From Paenibacillus kobensis NBRC 15729 (GTDB taxonomy: Bacteria > Bacillota > Bacilli > Paenibacillales > Paenibacillaceae), in NCBI RefSeq assembly GCF_004000825.1, contig NZ_BILZ01000030.1:1-64000 (forward strand): a stretch of DNA of 64,000 nt, written 5' to 3'. A model generated the notes under the pieces. It saw only the letters and a list, made by a program, of their open reading frames with translations, was not told the origin of the DNA and did no database searches. The position numbers were made by a program, and so were the translations under genes. This document shows, piece after piece, positions 1-7,907 of the stretch; position 1 is the stretch's first letter; each line of letters opens with the position of its first letter.

Positions 1-2166
1 CGTGAAGTTCGGCGCCAGCTTCGTGCCGTTCGTTGCGTTCGAAGCCGACTCCGCTTCCAAAATCGTGAACGGCATGTTCGCGCCGCGGCCGACATAGAAG
101 CTCGTCGTGCTCGTATTGTTCGCTTGCTTCGCTGCGATTTCGTTGGCGTCCACAGCGACGCTCGTTGTCACCGAGTAACTGCCGTTAGCTGCAGTCCACG
201 ATCCGACGCCTACATTGACGGAATCGCCCGCCGCAAGTGCGCCGTTGTACGTGCCGGACAGCGTCTGAACCGTAGCGCCGGCCGCATTTCTAAGCACAAC
301 CGTAATCGGATGAGCTCCGCTCGCGGAAGCGATATTGCCTTGGTTTGTCAGATTGACTGTGAATGCAGTCGACGTTCCGCCGCTCGGATTGCTTGGGTTC
401 GATACGACCGAAACCATCAGGTCGGAGCTCGGCACCGGCGTAACCGTCAGCGAAGAAGTGCTGCTGAACGTATTGTTGCTCTCGTTCTGCTCGATGATCG
501 CGTTCGTCTCGTCAACCTTAGCGGTAACCGTATAGGTCGCGGCGTTCTTCGCTCCCGCATTCAGCGATACAGCTGTCGAAGCACCTGCTGCCAGTGCGCC
601 GACTGGCGCGGATCCCGCCAGCTCGTTGTTCAGGTAGAAGTTTACCGTCGTAGCCGGGGAAACGAGCGTACCGTTATTTTTGACCGTTGCATTCAAGGTA
701 ATGGCGCTTGTTTCAACTGGGGAGGCCGGTGTCCAGGACAAGCCCGTTACCGTCAAATCCGGGTTGGCCCCCGGAGTGCCATACACTTGGAATTCGGCGA
801 TCTGACCGGCTGGCGCGCCGGAGTTCGCCGTGATGTTAAGCTGCAGACGCTTCACCGTTGCCGTAACCGGAATCGTCACCGAGTTGCCGGAGGACGGATT
901 GAATGTATACGATTGTGCCGCAACGAGGCTGCTGAAGTTCGTCGTGCTCTGATCATGGCCGAGCACTTGGATCGTCTGCGTACGCGTGCTCCATGCCGAA
1001 GCCGGATTCAGCTTCAGTACGATCGACGTTACGTTATTGTTCGAACCAAGATCGAGAGTCAGGCTGCTTGGATTACCGCTGCCTTCCCAATACGTGCTCG
1101 TGTCGTTGTCGTTAGCGTTAGTTGCGACATAAGTGAAAGTAGAAGAGGTTGCGCTGATCGATTTGCCGATGGCGATATTGGTGCCTGTCGGCGGATCGAC
1201 TGGCGGATCGACCGGAGGATCGACTGGAGGTGTAGTGGTCGAAGGCGCTATGGCCACGTTGTCAATGTTAATATTGCCGGAATCGGTGATTTCGTATTTG
1301 TAGGCGATCGTGTTGTTGCCCGCATTCAGGCCGATAACTTCAGCCTTCGTGCCCCATGTATCCCAATTCGCCAAGCTCGGCAGCGTCGTCTGGCGAACCT
1401 TCGCTCCATTAACGTACAAGCTTAATGTCTTCGCGCCGCCGGAGGCATTCGCATATTTCAGCGTCGCATCGTAATTGCCTGCTGCCGATACGTTGACCGT
1501 GAACGTCGTCGAGGCTCCTTGCGTCCAATAACCGTCGACGAAGCCCGTGCCGGAATATCCGGTATGGTCGTTGTTTACCTTCGCCCCGCCAGACAGCGCA
1601 GCGGACTCGCCTTCATACGTGCCCGCCGGCGTCTGCGAAGGCGTCGTACTGCCCGTGCCGTAGATTTCGATCTCGGAGAATTGAGCTGCCGCCCAACCGG
1701 TGTTAGCCGTTACATTCAAACGAACATAGCGCGTGTTGACTGCTGAGAAATTGATCGTGACGGAATTATTCGCGACCGATGGATTGAATACATAACTGGC
1801 AGAGCCGACAACGTTCGAGAACAACTGACCGTCTGTGCTGCCTTGTACAGCCAATGTCTGCGTGCGCGACCCCCAGCCTGTCGGCAGCTTCAGCACGAGC
1901 TGATCGATGCTTGCGGATGATCCCAGATCGACTTGAACCCACTGCGGGAAGGCGTTGTTCGTGCTTTCCCAATACGTCGCCTGATTGCCGTCGGTTACGT
2001 TGCCTGGTGCATAGGTTTGCGACTGTCCGCTCGCCGTAACCGTTTTGCCCGCTGCCAGATTGGTTCCCCCTGCCGCTTCCGCCGACGGTGACGACTGGAC
2101 ACCGAAGAAGAAGCTCGGGATGACGAGCGCACAGGCAAGCAGCCATACTATAGCTCTATTACGCAT
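1..2166 (-). CDS. Secreted multidomain carbohydrate-binding protein, C-terminus cut off by window edge
   Basis: Open from an ATG at 2166 through base 1 with no stop, so 722 codons are visible and the C-terminus lies outside. GGAGG sits 6 nt before the ATG. A signal peptide ends near residue 31 (AEA-A). Visible order: discoidin/F5-8C domain about 33-170, Thr/Pro linker, CBM6/35-like domain about 185-310, a PVDPP-repeat linker about 312-325, a second F5-8C domain about 328-465, then two CARDB-like Ig domains about 468-575 and 578-695. The last visible stretch starts a new domain with an E-A-E-S-A motif. The discoidin-CBM6-linker-discoidin order is known from Bacillus/Paenibacillus alpha-1,3-glucanases (GH87), so a polysaccharide hydrolase is inferred, but no catalytic domain is visible. 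It would act outside the cell on glucan. A cre site upstream suggests carbon catabolite control. Confidence 0.8.
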   Translation of the reverse strand, partial: MRNRAIVWLLACALVIPSFFFGVQSSPSAEAAGGTNLAAGKTVTASGQSQTYAPGNVTDGNQATYWESTNNAFPQWVQVDLGSSASIDQLVLKLPTGWGSRTQTLAVQGSTDGQLFSNVVGSASYVFNPSVANNSVTINFSAVNTRYVRLNVTANTGWAAAQFSEIEIYGTGSTTPSQTPAGTYEGESAALSGGAKVNNDHTGYSGTGFVDGYWTQGASTTFTVNVSAAGNYDATLKYANASGGAKTLSLYVNGAKVRQTTLPSLANWDTWGTKAEVIGLNAGNNTIAYKYEITDSGNINIDNVAIAPSTTTPPVDPPVDPPVDPPTGTNIAIGKSISATSSTFTYVATNANDNDTSTYWEGSGNPSSLTLDLGSNNNVTSIVLKLNPASAWSTRTQTIQVLGHDQSTTNFSSLVAAQSYTFNPSSGNSVTIPVTATVKRLQLNITANSGAPAGQIAEFQVYGTPGANPDLTVTGLSWTPASPVETSAITLNATVKNNGTLVSPATTVNFYLNNELAGSAPVGALAAGASTAVSLNAGAKNAATYTVTAKVDETNAIIEQNESNNTFSSTSSLTVTPVPSSDLMVSVVSNPSNPSGGTSTAFTVNLTNQGNIASASGAHPITVVLRNAAGATVQTLSGTYNGALAAGDSVNVGVGSWTAANGSYSVTTSVAVDANEIAAKQANNTSTTSFYVGRGANMPFTILEAESASNATNGTKLAPNFT

Positions 2167-2343
2167 TATTAACCTCCTCATATAAGTGAAAGCCTCTCTC
2201 GATGGAGAAGCATAGACAAGTTAGAAACGATAGAAAACGACCTGTCAACCATCGTGCACATCACCCGCCGGGATGACAACCCTTGCTTCAGTCACCGCTC
2301 AAGCGGACTCCCGCTGCAAATGAGTGCAGGTCACCATGTAAAA

Positions 2344-2357
2344 TGTAAGCGTTTTCT
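2344..2357 (-). promoter_or_regulatory. cre site (CcpA binding) upstream of the secreted carbohydrate-binding protein
   Basis: On the minus strand the sequence reads AGAAAACGCTTACA, which matches the consensus TGAAARCGYTTWCA at 13 of 14 positions (only the first base differs). It lies about 180 nt upstream of the ATG at 2166, a reasonable place for catabolite repression of a polysaccharide-degrading enzyme. The match is seen; CcpA binding is inferred. Confidence 0.6.
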
Positions 2358-2786
2358 AAAGTGCTCTAAATAAAATCCTCCTCCTTCATCATGGATGTAA
2401 GCAGCGAGCCTCCTTTCCTTTCGAATACACTCATTATAGTGACGGACCGCCCTCTCCAATAAGAGGTAATCCTACGCAAGGTGTAGGCGATGTTATGATC
2501 ATTGGCTTCAGCACAAACAGCGGCTCATGCGAAGGAACTTCGTTTCCTGATACGCCGCTCCTGAGGCTAGCTTTCATTTGTTTCAAATGAAACTGTGAAA
2601 GGCAACTGCGCAGGCGAATGTTCTTACGATCGCTGTGCTCTTACGGATTCCCTGAACAAACAGGCTAACGTTGGAATCCGACGAGCAAGGCGAACGCTGA
2701 CGCTTCTTCAGAATCATTCGTCTGCTCCGTTGCTGGACAGTAATTTTTCAAAATATAAACAAGACAGAAACTGCCCTTCGGTAAAA
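2358..2786. other. Intergenic stretch, nothing convincing
   Basis: Short open frames here lack ribosome binding sites and recognisable motifs. The right part may be the upstream portion of the degenerate transposase remnant that follows. Confidence 0.4.
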
Positions 2787-2930
2787 TGAAAGTACGAATA
2801 AAGCCCAGCTGCAAGAGCAAGCTCAGACGCTGTTCGCAGCCAATGATGCGGCAGAACTTGAAGAGGATCAAAGGAAAGTGAGCCTTGAGGTCGGCTGGCT
2901 TCGCTTGCGCATAACTTGCTTAAAAAATAA
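2787..2930 (+). pseudogene. Degenerate C-terminal remnant of an IS1182-like transposase
   Basis: Pieces that resemble the end of IS1182-family transposases appear in three different plus-strand frames: K-V-R-I-K-P at 2789-2806, a stretch starting L-Q-E-Q-A-Q at 2809, and a final A-S-L-A-H-N-L-L-K-K ending in a stop at 2928-2930. IS1182 transposases typically end with a motif like G-L-x-A-L-A-H-N-L-x-K. The frames are broken and the middle of the gene is missing, so it cannot be functional. A strong hairpin follows directly. The family call is from memory of the motif and is tentative. Confidence 0.35.
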
Positions 2931-2969
2931 AATGGTTGAGCAGAAGTAACACCTCTGCTCAACCATTTT
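2929..2969. terminator. Strong hairpin, likely bidirectional terminator
   Basis: AAAATGGTTGAGCAGA (2929-2944) and its exact complement at 2954-2969 form a 16-bp stem with a 9-nt loop. It stands between the transposase remnant and the esterase gene, whose stop is at 3087, and can end transcription from either side. Confidence 0.6.
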
Positions 2970-3086
2970 CAACATTTGGGACTCATTTTCATGCATATGA
3001 GCTATTCCTCTAGCGAGCTTGCATACTTTTGAGACAGTTCCTTCGTCATAGTTCCTGATATGCGATGCCGCTGGCATCGCAGTATT

Positions 3087-3986
3087 TCACTTCAGGTACA
3101 AATCCAAAAAGTCCAGCACTCGGCCGACATTCGCTTCTGTTTCAAACTCCAGGCCTCCGTGGCCCGCTCCATCGAGCAATTCCAATCGTACGCGCTCAGG
3201 TCCAATCGCAGCCGCTAGCTTGTGATACATAATAACCGATTGCTGAACCGGAATGAGCGGGTCCTTCGTCCCATGCTGAATAAAGAAAGGCGGAGATTGC
3301 TGCGAAATGTACGTCTCCGGATTGGCGGCGTGGACCTGGTCCGGCACTTCTGCAATAGGACGCCCCATAAGAAGCGATTCCGGGGAATCATCAGCATGGT
3401 GTCGTTCCAATCCGGCGACTTCGCTCTGCTCGAACAATTCGTCCATCGTCAGGAAGTTCGTCGGGCCATACCAATCCACGACCGCTTGAACATTGCTCGC
3501 ATATTCGGCATTGCCCATACTTAAATCTTCAAGCTCCTTAGCATACGCCGAAGTACCCGCTAGCGAAGATAAATGTCCTCCCGCCGAACCGCCCCATAGT
3601 GCAATCCGCTCGTTGTTCAATTGATAGTGTCCGGCATTCGCTTTGACCCACCGGATCGCCGCCTTCACATCATGAATCTGGGCGGGAAACGTCGCTTCGC
3701 CGCTTAAACGGTAATTGACGGAGACAACCGCATACCCCCGCTTCAACCCTTCGAGCATCGGCCTCAGCTGGACATCCGCCTTGTCGCCCAATTTGAACGC
3801 ACCGCCATGAATCGCAAGGATGACCGGGAAGGGACCTTCTCCGCTTTCCGGCAAGTAAATGTCCAGCTTCTGAGCTTCCGATTGCGAACCATAGGTGATG
3901 TCGATGGTTTTCCGGTGAATATGGCTAGTGTCTAATAGCGGAATGCCGTGGTCGGCTTGTACTTGAGGTTGCTGCTTCTGCGTCAT
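3087..3986 (-). CDS. Alpha/beta hydrolase, HSL-type esterase/lipase
   Basis: A 299-residue protein with the hormone-sensitive-lipase pattern: oxyanion-hole motif H60-G-G-A-F, nucleophile elbow G-G-S134-A-G-G, acid D242 (G-T-K-D-P) and H276 (G-A-G-H-G-G). It should hydrolyse carboxyl esters; the substrate cannot be read from sequence. There is no signal peptide, so it is probably cytosolic. GGAG precedes the ATG. It stands alone between two oppositely or separately transcribed units. Confidence 0.85.
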   Translation of the reverse strand: MTQKQQPQVQADHGIPLLDTSHIHRKTIDITYGSQSEAQKLDIYLPESGEGPFPVILAIHGGAFKLGDKADVQLRPMLEGLKRGYAVVSVNYRLSGEATFPAQIHDVKAAIRWVKANAGHYQLNNERIALWGGSAGGHLSSLAGTSAYAKELEDLSMGNAEYASNVQAVVDWYGPTNFLTMDELFEQSEVAGLERHHADDSPESLLMGRPIAEVPDQVHAANPETYISQQSPPFFIQHGTKDPLIPVQQSVIMYHKLAAAIGPERVRLELLDGAGHGGLEFETEANVGRVLDFLDLYLK

Positions 3987-4091
3987 AGCGTGCCAACTCC
4001 TTTTTTTAGTCGATACTTGTCAACACGAGCTGTTCTCGTATCTATTTGTATACACATTGTGGAGGGAATTCAACTGTGCGCAAATTTCCAT

Positions 4092-4562
4092 TTATCCGAA
4101 CTCGATTAACTTCCTATCGATCTCCGCAATAGGGCCAATATCGGAAGCGCCGTCCCATAGAACAATCGACCTTGCCTCTTCATTCTCGATAAAATCGTGC
4201 AACTCCTTCAGCCGGCATGAGAATAGCGCCCCGTACTCCGTTCTTTCTGGTCCGTGGAAGCTCGGCTGAAGCCTGAATTTCATTAGCCCTTTGAATTCGA
4301 CTTCATGCGCAATCTGATTGGTTTCCTCCAACAGCTCGCGAATAGCACACTCTCTAGCCGTTTCACCTTGCTCGATCACCCCGCCGGGCAGCTCCCAATT
4401 GTTCCGCCATTTGTTGAACAGAAGAAGATGCTTCCCCTCGTACTCCACCACGATTAGCGAGTGGGTGAGCGGTGCATCAAGAGCAGCCGCGTCCACCCGC
4501 TTCTCTTCAAGACGTATGAAGTCTAATAGAATATTGCCTTTTGAATCCGTTACAATCGCCAT
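4092..4562 (-). CDS. Nudix hydrolase
   Basis: 156 residues with the Nudix box at 61-82: G61-x5-E67-x7-R75-E76-L-L-E79-E80-T-N82, where the usual Gly is Asn. The family cleaves nucleoside diphosphate derivatives using a metal bound by the box glutamates; the substrate here is unknown. The start at 4562 (M-A-I-V-T) was chosen because GGGAGG lies 11 nt upstream; a longer frame to 4601 has no such site and runs into a terminator hairpin. The gene is preceded by a promoter, a short leader peptide and an intrinsic terminator, so its expression may be controlled by attenuation. Confidence 0.8.
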   Translation of the reverse strand: MAIVTDSKGNILLDFIRLEEKRVDAAALDAPLTHSLIVVEYEGKHLLLFNKWRNNWELPGGVIEQGETARECAIRELLEETNQIAHEVEFKGLMKFRLQPSFHGPERTEYGALFSCRLKELHDFIENEEARSIVLWDGASDIGPIAEIDRKLIEFG

Positions 4563-4604
4563 TGCCCTTATTCCTCCCTTATTTAAATCTTTGCTTCGCA
4601 AATT

Positions 4605-4636
4605 AAAAAACGCGCCGGACCCTCGGTCCTGCGCGC
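4605..4636 (-). terminator. Intrinsic terminator in the leader of the Nudix gene
   Basis: Read on the minus strand, a GC-rich stem (GCGCG, one mismatch, GGACC; GAG loop) is followed by six T. It lies between the promoter at 4782-4810 and the Nudix start at 4562, so it would block the gene unless bypassed. A second hairpin, GGATGGG/CCCATCC at 4648-4679, lies just upstream and could take part in alternative folding. Confidence 0.65.
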
Positions 4637-4700
4637 TGTATATCGCAGGATGGGAAGCGCGAATAGCGTTAACCCATCCCTCTATCGATCAAGGAATGTG

Positions 4701-4748
4701 CTAACGCCGCTTGTGATGATGAAGTTGTTTCAAGCGCATGCGTACCAT
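4701..4748 (-). CDS. Putative regulatory leader peptide (15 aa)
   Basis: The sequence encodes MVRMRLKQLHHHKRR and a TAG stop. GGAGGAG lies 6 nt before the ATG, as good as any site in the window. It sits between a promoter and an intrinsic terminator ahead of the Nudix gene. The R-M-R and R-L-K triplets match the +X+ pattern (Arg/Lys-x-Arg/Lys) at which macrolide-bound ribosomes are known to stall in leader peptides such as ErmDL. Part of the coding sequence (GCGTTAGC) can also pair with downstream GTTAACGC, so ribosome position could change folding. Function is inferred. Confidence 0.5.
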   Translation of the reverse strand: MVRMRLKQLHHHKRR

Positions 4749-4781
4749 AAAGCTCTCCTCCAACGCTTCAACATTAGGGAG

Positions 4782-4810
4782 ATAATATACAGAACAGCAA
4801 AGTTAGTCAA
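4782..4810 (-). promoter_or_regulatory. SigA-type promoter for the leader peptide and Nudix gene
   Basis: Minus strand: -35 TTGACT (4810-4805), 17-nt spacer, -10 TATTAT (4787-4782). Each box matches 5 of 6 consensus bases. The predicted start near 4775 gives about 27 nt of RNA before the leader peptide ATG. Confidence 0.65.
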
Positions 4811-4920
4811 GCAACATCGAGTACATTTTACAATTTCCGCTGCGAAATCAGCATAAGCACAAGCCATCCCTGCTTGTCCTCATACAATGAGACATGTCAT
4901 GTCAAAGGAGGAATTTGCTT

Positions 4921-5355
4921 ATGACACGATTACTGGATGCTAGAACATCCCAAAATATAAGTTTCGCCAACCTCGGGTCAACGATTACATTACTAGCGAA
5001 TACACCGACGTCTATCGGGGTTGTGGGATTGAACGCAACCGGAGCAAGCGGAACGATTCGCGTGCAATTTACGGGAATTGCCGAGCTACTGCTTCCCATG
5101 CCGCTAGCGAGCGATACGGTCATTGGGCTAGCCATTGTCAGAGGGACAAGCACGTCCGATCATGAGGTTGCTCTTGCCCTTTACGGTACTGGCAACACCG
5201 TCTCACCCGTGCAAGTGGTCACGATCAATGCCTCTGATTACAACGTCCCTTACCCTCCATCCAACGAACTCGTATACACCTTGTTCCTATTCAGCACCAT
5301 CGATTCCATACGGATTGGAATCGAAAGCTTCAACGCAATAGCGTTCTCCGATTGA
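4921..5355 (+). CDS. Hypothetical protein, beta-rich, possibly spore-surface
   Basis: 144 residues starting M-T-R-L-L-D; AAAGGAGG lies 9 nt before the ATG at 4921, which is why the longer frame from 4894 was not used. The protein has no Cys, no membrane helix and no signal peptide, and is rich in Thr, Ile, Ser and small residues, as in all-beta jelly-roll proteins such as the BclA C-terminal domain of exosporium filaments. That resemblance is only in composition and length, so no function is assigned. Confidence 0.6.
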   Translation: MTRLLDARTSQNISFANLGSTITLLANTPTSIGVVGLNATGASGTIRVQFTGIAELLLPMPLASDTVIGLAIVRGTSTSDHEVALALYGTGNTVSPVQVVTINASDYNVPYPPSNELVYTLFLFSTIDSIRIGIESFNAIAFSD

Positions 5356-5376
5356 GCTAGCATGGCTCTGATAGTC

Positions 5377-5420
5377 AAAAAAAACAGGGCTGTCCCAAGT
5401 CATAGACTTCGGAACAGCCC
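5377..5420 (-). terminator. Terminator of the ArsR-SulP unit
   Basis: Minus strand: GGGCTGT (5420-5414) pairs with ACAGCCC (5393-5387), followed by eight T. It lies about 145 nt past the sulP stop codon. Confidence 0.75.
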
Positions 5421-5564
5421 GAACAGCATTGCCTGCAGCATTTGTTATGTTTGAATGTATATGTTTAATGTGTTGAATGACTTTCCATATAGGACAGCTT
5501 CTTCTACTTTATAGCTGCGATTGATCTTTAGAAATGACTTTATCCCGACCCCGCGTTATCCCCT

Positions 5565-7220
5565 TCATTTATCATGCTCGATGCGAGTCATGGCGTAATC
5601 CACTGCCTCATCTGCATGTTCGAAAAAATGCTCCTTGCCGATCAGCAGATACAACCCGGTTTTCTTGAATACTTCCAAAGACTGTGGCGGAATTTCCGAT
5701 ATAAGGACGCTACCGCCTGCTTTCGCAAATTCTTTGACCAAGCGGGCTAGCTTAGACTCGCCCGTCGTATCTACGTAGAGTACTTTCGACATACGCAAAA
5801 GCAATATTTGGGGTTTGAGACGGACCGTGTCCATCATGAACTCTTCTAAAATATTGGCAGTGCCAAAGAACAACGGTCCTTCAAGGGTAACAATGCTGAT
5901 TGGAGGACAATCATGACCGTCACTTACCGCGTGCGCTTTTTCTTTCTCATGTTTGTCGGTCAAGTCGGGCAGAACCTTAGCTACCCTCAATAAACCGCTC
6001 ATCCCCCTTACAAACAGAAGGAGGGACACGATTAATCCGACTTCAACAGCCGTTGTTAAATTCGTAAGTACGGTTAGCAAGAAGGTGACCAACAGCACGA
6101 TAGAATCGCTTGTTCCCGTTCTCAGAATATGTGCAAATTGTTTGCGCTCGCTCATGTTCCACGCAACCATCATAAGAATGGGAGCCATACTGGCAAGCGG
6201 GATATTAGAAGCGTATGGAGCAAACAAAATGAGTACGAGAAGCACGACAACACCATGTATGATGCCGGAGAGCGGCGACACCGCCCTATTCTTAATGTTC
6301 GTTGCTGTTCGTGCAATGGCCCCAGTCGCCGGGATTCCTCCGAAGAGAGGCGTCACGATGTTCGCGATGCCTTGCCCAATTAGTTCGCGATTGCTGTTAT
6401 GGCGAGTACCGGTCATACCATCGGCCACAACAGCCGATAACAAGGATTCTATACCGCCTAACATAGCAATAATAAATGCCGGTTGAATCAAGGTAATGAT
6501 TCGATCCCAGGATATAGAGAGGAAATGAAAATGCGGCAACGAGCTCGGGATCGCTCCGAATGAAGAACCAATCGTCGCTACATGTCCTTGGAAGAACAAG
6601 GCTGCTGCAACACTTGACGCGAGGAGGCCCAATAATGAGCTAGGGATCTTAGGCAGCAATCGTGGGGAAAGCAGGATAACCGCCAAACAAATTCCCGCAG
6701 TAATGACACTGTAGAAATTGATGGTAGCCAGATGCACCATAATTTCAATCATGTTAGGAATAAAGTTTTCATGCTTCTGAATATGGCTTAGTCCTAAAAA
6801 ATTAGCGATTTGACCGCTGAATATAATGACAGCGATCCCGGCCGTAAAGCCGACGGTTACAGGACGAGGAATAAACTTAATCCATGCGCCTAACTTGAAT
6901 AAGCCCATGAGAACAAGAATAATCCCTGCCAGGAAACCGGCAATTAATAAATTTTCGTAGCCATACTGCAAGACGATTGCGAAAAGAATAGGGATAAAGG
7001 CACCAGTCGGCCCGCCAATTTGATATCGGGAGCCCCCGAACAAAGAAATGAGGATACCGGCAATGATGGTTGTATAGATGCCGTACTCGGGCTTGACTCC
7101 AGACGCAATAGCAAACGCCATCCCTAACGGAATGGCGATAATGCCAACGATTAGTCCCGAGATGAGATCCTTGCGAAAGGCGGCCGCATGATATTCTTTA
7201 TATCTTCCCGTCCATTTCAT
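5565..7220 (-). CDS. SulP-family anion transporter with STAS domain
   Basis: 551 residues. The N-terminal 390 or so are a series of hydrophobic helices beginning with the SulP pattern D-L-I-S-G-L-I-V-G-I-I-A-I-P-L-G-M-A-F-A. The last 110 or so (from about 435) form a STAS domain with V-D-T-T-G at the phosphoacceptor-like site. The family moves sulfate, bicarbonate or other anions across the cytoplasmic membrane; the ion is not evident. It lies downstream of an ArsR-type regulator in the same direction with a 175-nt gap that contains TTTGAAT-like half-sites, so it is probably controlled by that repressor. Confidence 0.9.
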   Translation of the reverse strand: MKWTGRYKEYHAAAFRKDLISGLIVGIIAIPLGMAFAIASGVKPEYGIYTTIIAGILISLFGGSRYQIGGPTGAFIPILFAIVLQYGYENLLIAGFLAGIILVLMGLFKLGAWIKFIPRPVTVGFTAGIAVIIFSGQIANFLGLSHIQKHENFIPNMIEIMVHLATINFYSVITAGICLAVILLSPRLLPKIPSSLLGLLASSVAAALFFQGHVATIGSSFGAIPSSLPHFHFLSISWDRIITLIQPAFIIAMLGGIESLLSAVVADGMTGTRHNSNRELIGQGIANIVTPLFGGIPATGAIARTATNIKNRAVSPLSGIIHGVVVLLVLILFAPYASNIPLASMAPILMMVAWNMSERKQFAHILRTGTSDSIVLLVTFLLTVLTNLTTAVEVGLIVSLLLFVRGMSGLLRVAKVLPDLTDKHEKEKAHAVSDGHDCPPISIVTLEGPLFFGTANILEEFMMDTVRLKPQILLLRMSKVLYVDTTGESKLARLVKEFAKAGGSVLISEIPPQSLEVFKKTGLYLLIGKEHFFEHADEAVDYAMTRIEHDK

Positions 7221-7395
7221 CTAAGTACCTTCTATTCTTATATATTTGATTATTTGAATATATAGAAAATGTACCTCTGCATGGAAACAAAGTCAAACGT
7301 TAAAATTCAAGCGGTTTCCCCGAAATGGCAGGGTAAAAGAAATAAAACAAGGTGATCCTTAATATTGCTCATGGATCCCCTTGTTTTATGGATCA

Positions 7396-7728
7396 TTACT
7401 CATTTCGAATGACCTCAAGCAGTGAAATAGCGTCGACGAGATGATTGTCGAAGATCTGCTTGGCGACAGCCAGCAATTCCTTAATCAGCGGATCTCGCAG
7501 TGAATAGATCACGGATGTGCCATCTTTGATGCCGCTCACTACATTTTTATTACGCAGTACAGCCAGCTGCTGAGAAACGGCAGAGCCTTCCGAGCCTAAG
7601 ATGCTTTGTAATTCGTTAACATTCCTATCGCCTTCGCTTAGAACCTCAAGTATTCGAATTCTCATGGGATGAGCTAATGCTTTAAAAAATTCAGCTTTAA
7701 ACTGATGAATATTGTGATGCTGATTCAT
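7396..7728 (-). CDS. ArsR-family winged-helix repressor
   Basis: 110 residues with a typical ArsR fold: F-F-K-A-L-A-H-P-M-R-I-R-I-L-E-V-L near the N-terminus, then helix-turn-helix residues E-L-Q-S-I-L-G-x-x-x-S-A-V-S-Q-Q-L-A-V-L-R. It has no cysteine, so it does not use the CxC metal sites of classic ArsR/CadC proteins. It precedes the SulP gene and probably represses it and itself. Copies of TTTGAAT and its complement occur in front of this gene, in front of sulP and before the divergent gene at 7908. Confidence 0.88.
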   Translation of the reverse strand: MNQHHNIHQFKAEFFKALAHPMRIRILEVLSEGDRNVNELQSILGSEGSAVSQQLAVLRNKNVVSGIKDGTSVIYSLRDPLIKELLAVAKQIFDNHLVDAISLLEVIRNE

Positions 7729-7754
7729 CGCACATGCTCCTTAACTCCTGAACT

Positions 7755-7788
7755 TTTGAATGTATGAATATAATAGCATATTTCAAAT
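7755..7788. promoter_or_regulatory. TTTGAAT half-sites before the ArsR gene
   Basis: TTTGAAT at 7755-7761 and TTCAAAT at 7782-7788 bracket an AT-rich stretch directly upstream of the arsR start. The same heptamer occurs at 7253-7259 before sulP. They are candidate repressor half-sites. Confidence 0.4.
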
Positions 7789-7860
7789 CATACTTCTTGG
7801 AGGAAAAAGCCCGGCGCATCAATTGTTATTTGGACGTATCCGCATTATAATGTTTATTAC

Positions 7861-7876
7861 ATTCAAACTTTTGAAT
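7861..7876. promoter_or_regulatory. ATTCAAA palindrome, candidate ArsR operator
   Basis: ATTCAAACTTTTGAAT is a perfect 7-2-7 palindrome between the divergent arsR and 7908 genes. The arm matches the half-sites upstream of arsR and sulP, so one regulator may control both directions. Confidence 0.5.
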
Positions 7877-7907
7877 ATTTGATTTTTAACTGAAGGATGG
7901 GTAGCGA

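Noticed and set aside
124-1425. A 433-codon plus-strand open frame
   Set aside because: It is the complement of the secreted carbohydrate-binding protein, which has clear domains and a signal peptide on the other strand.
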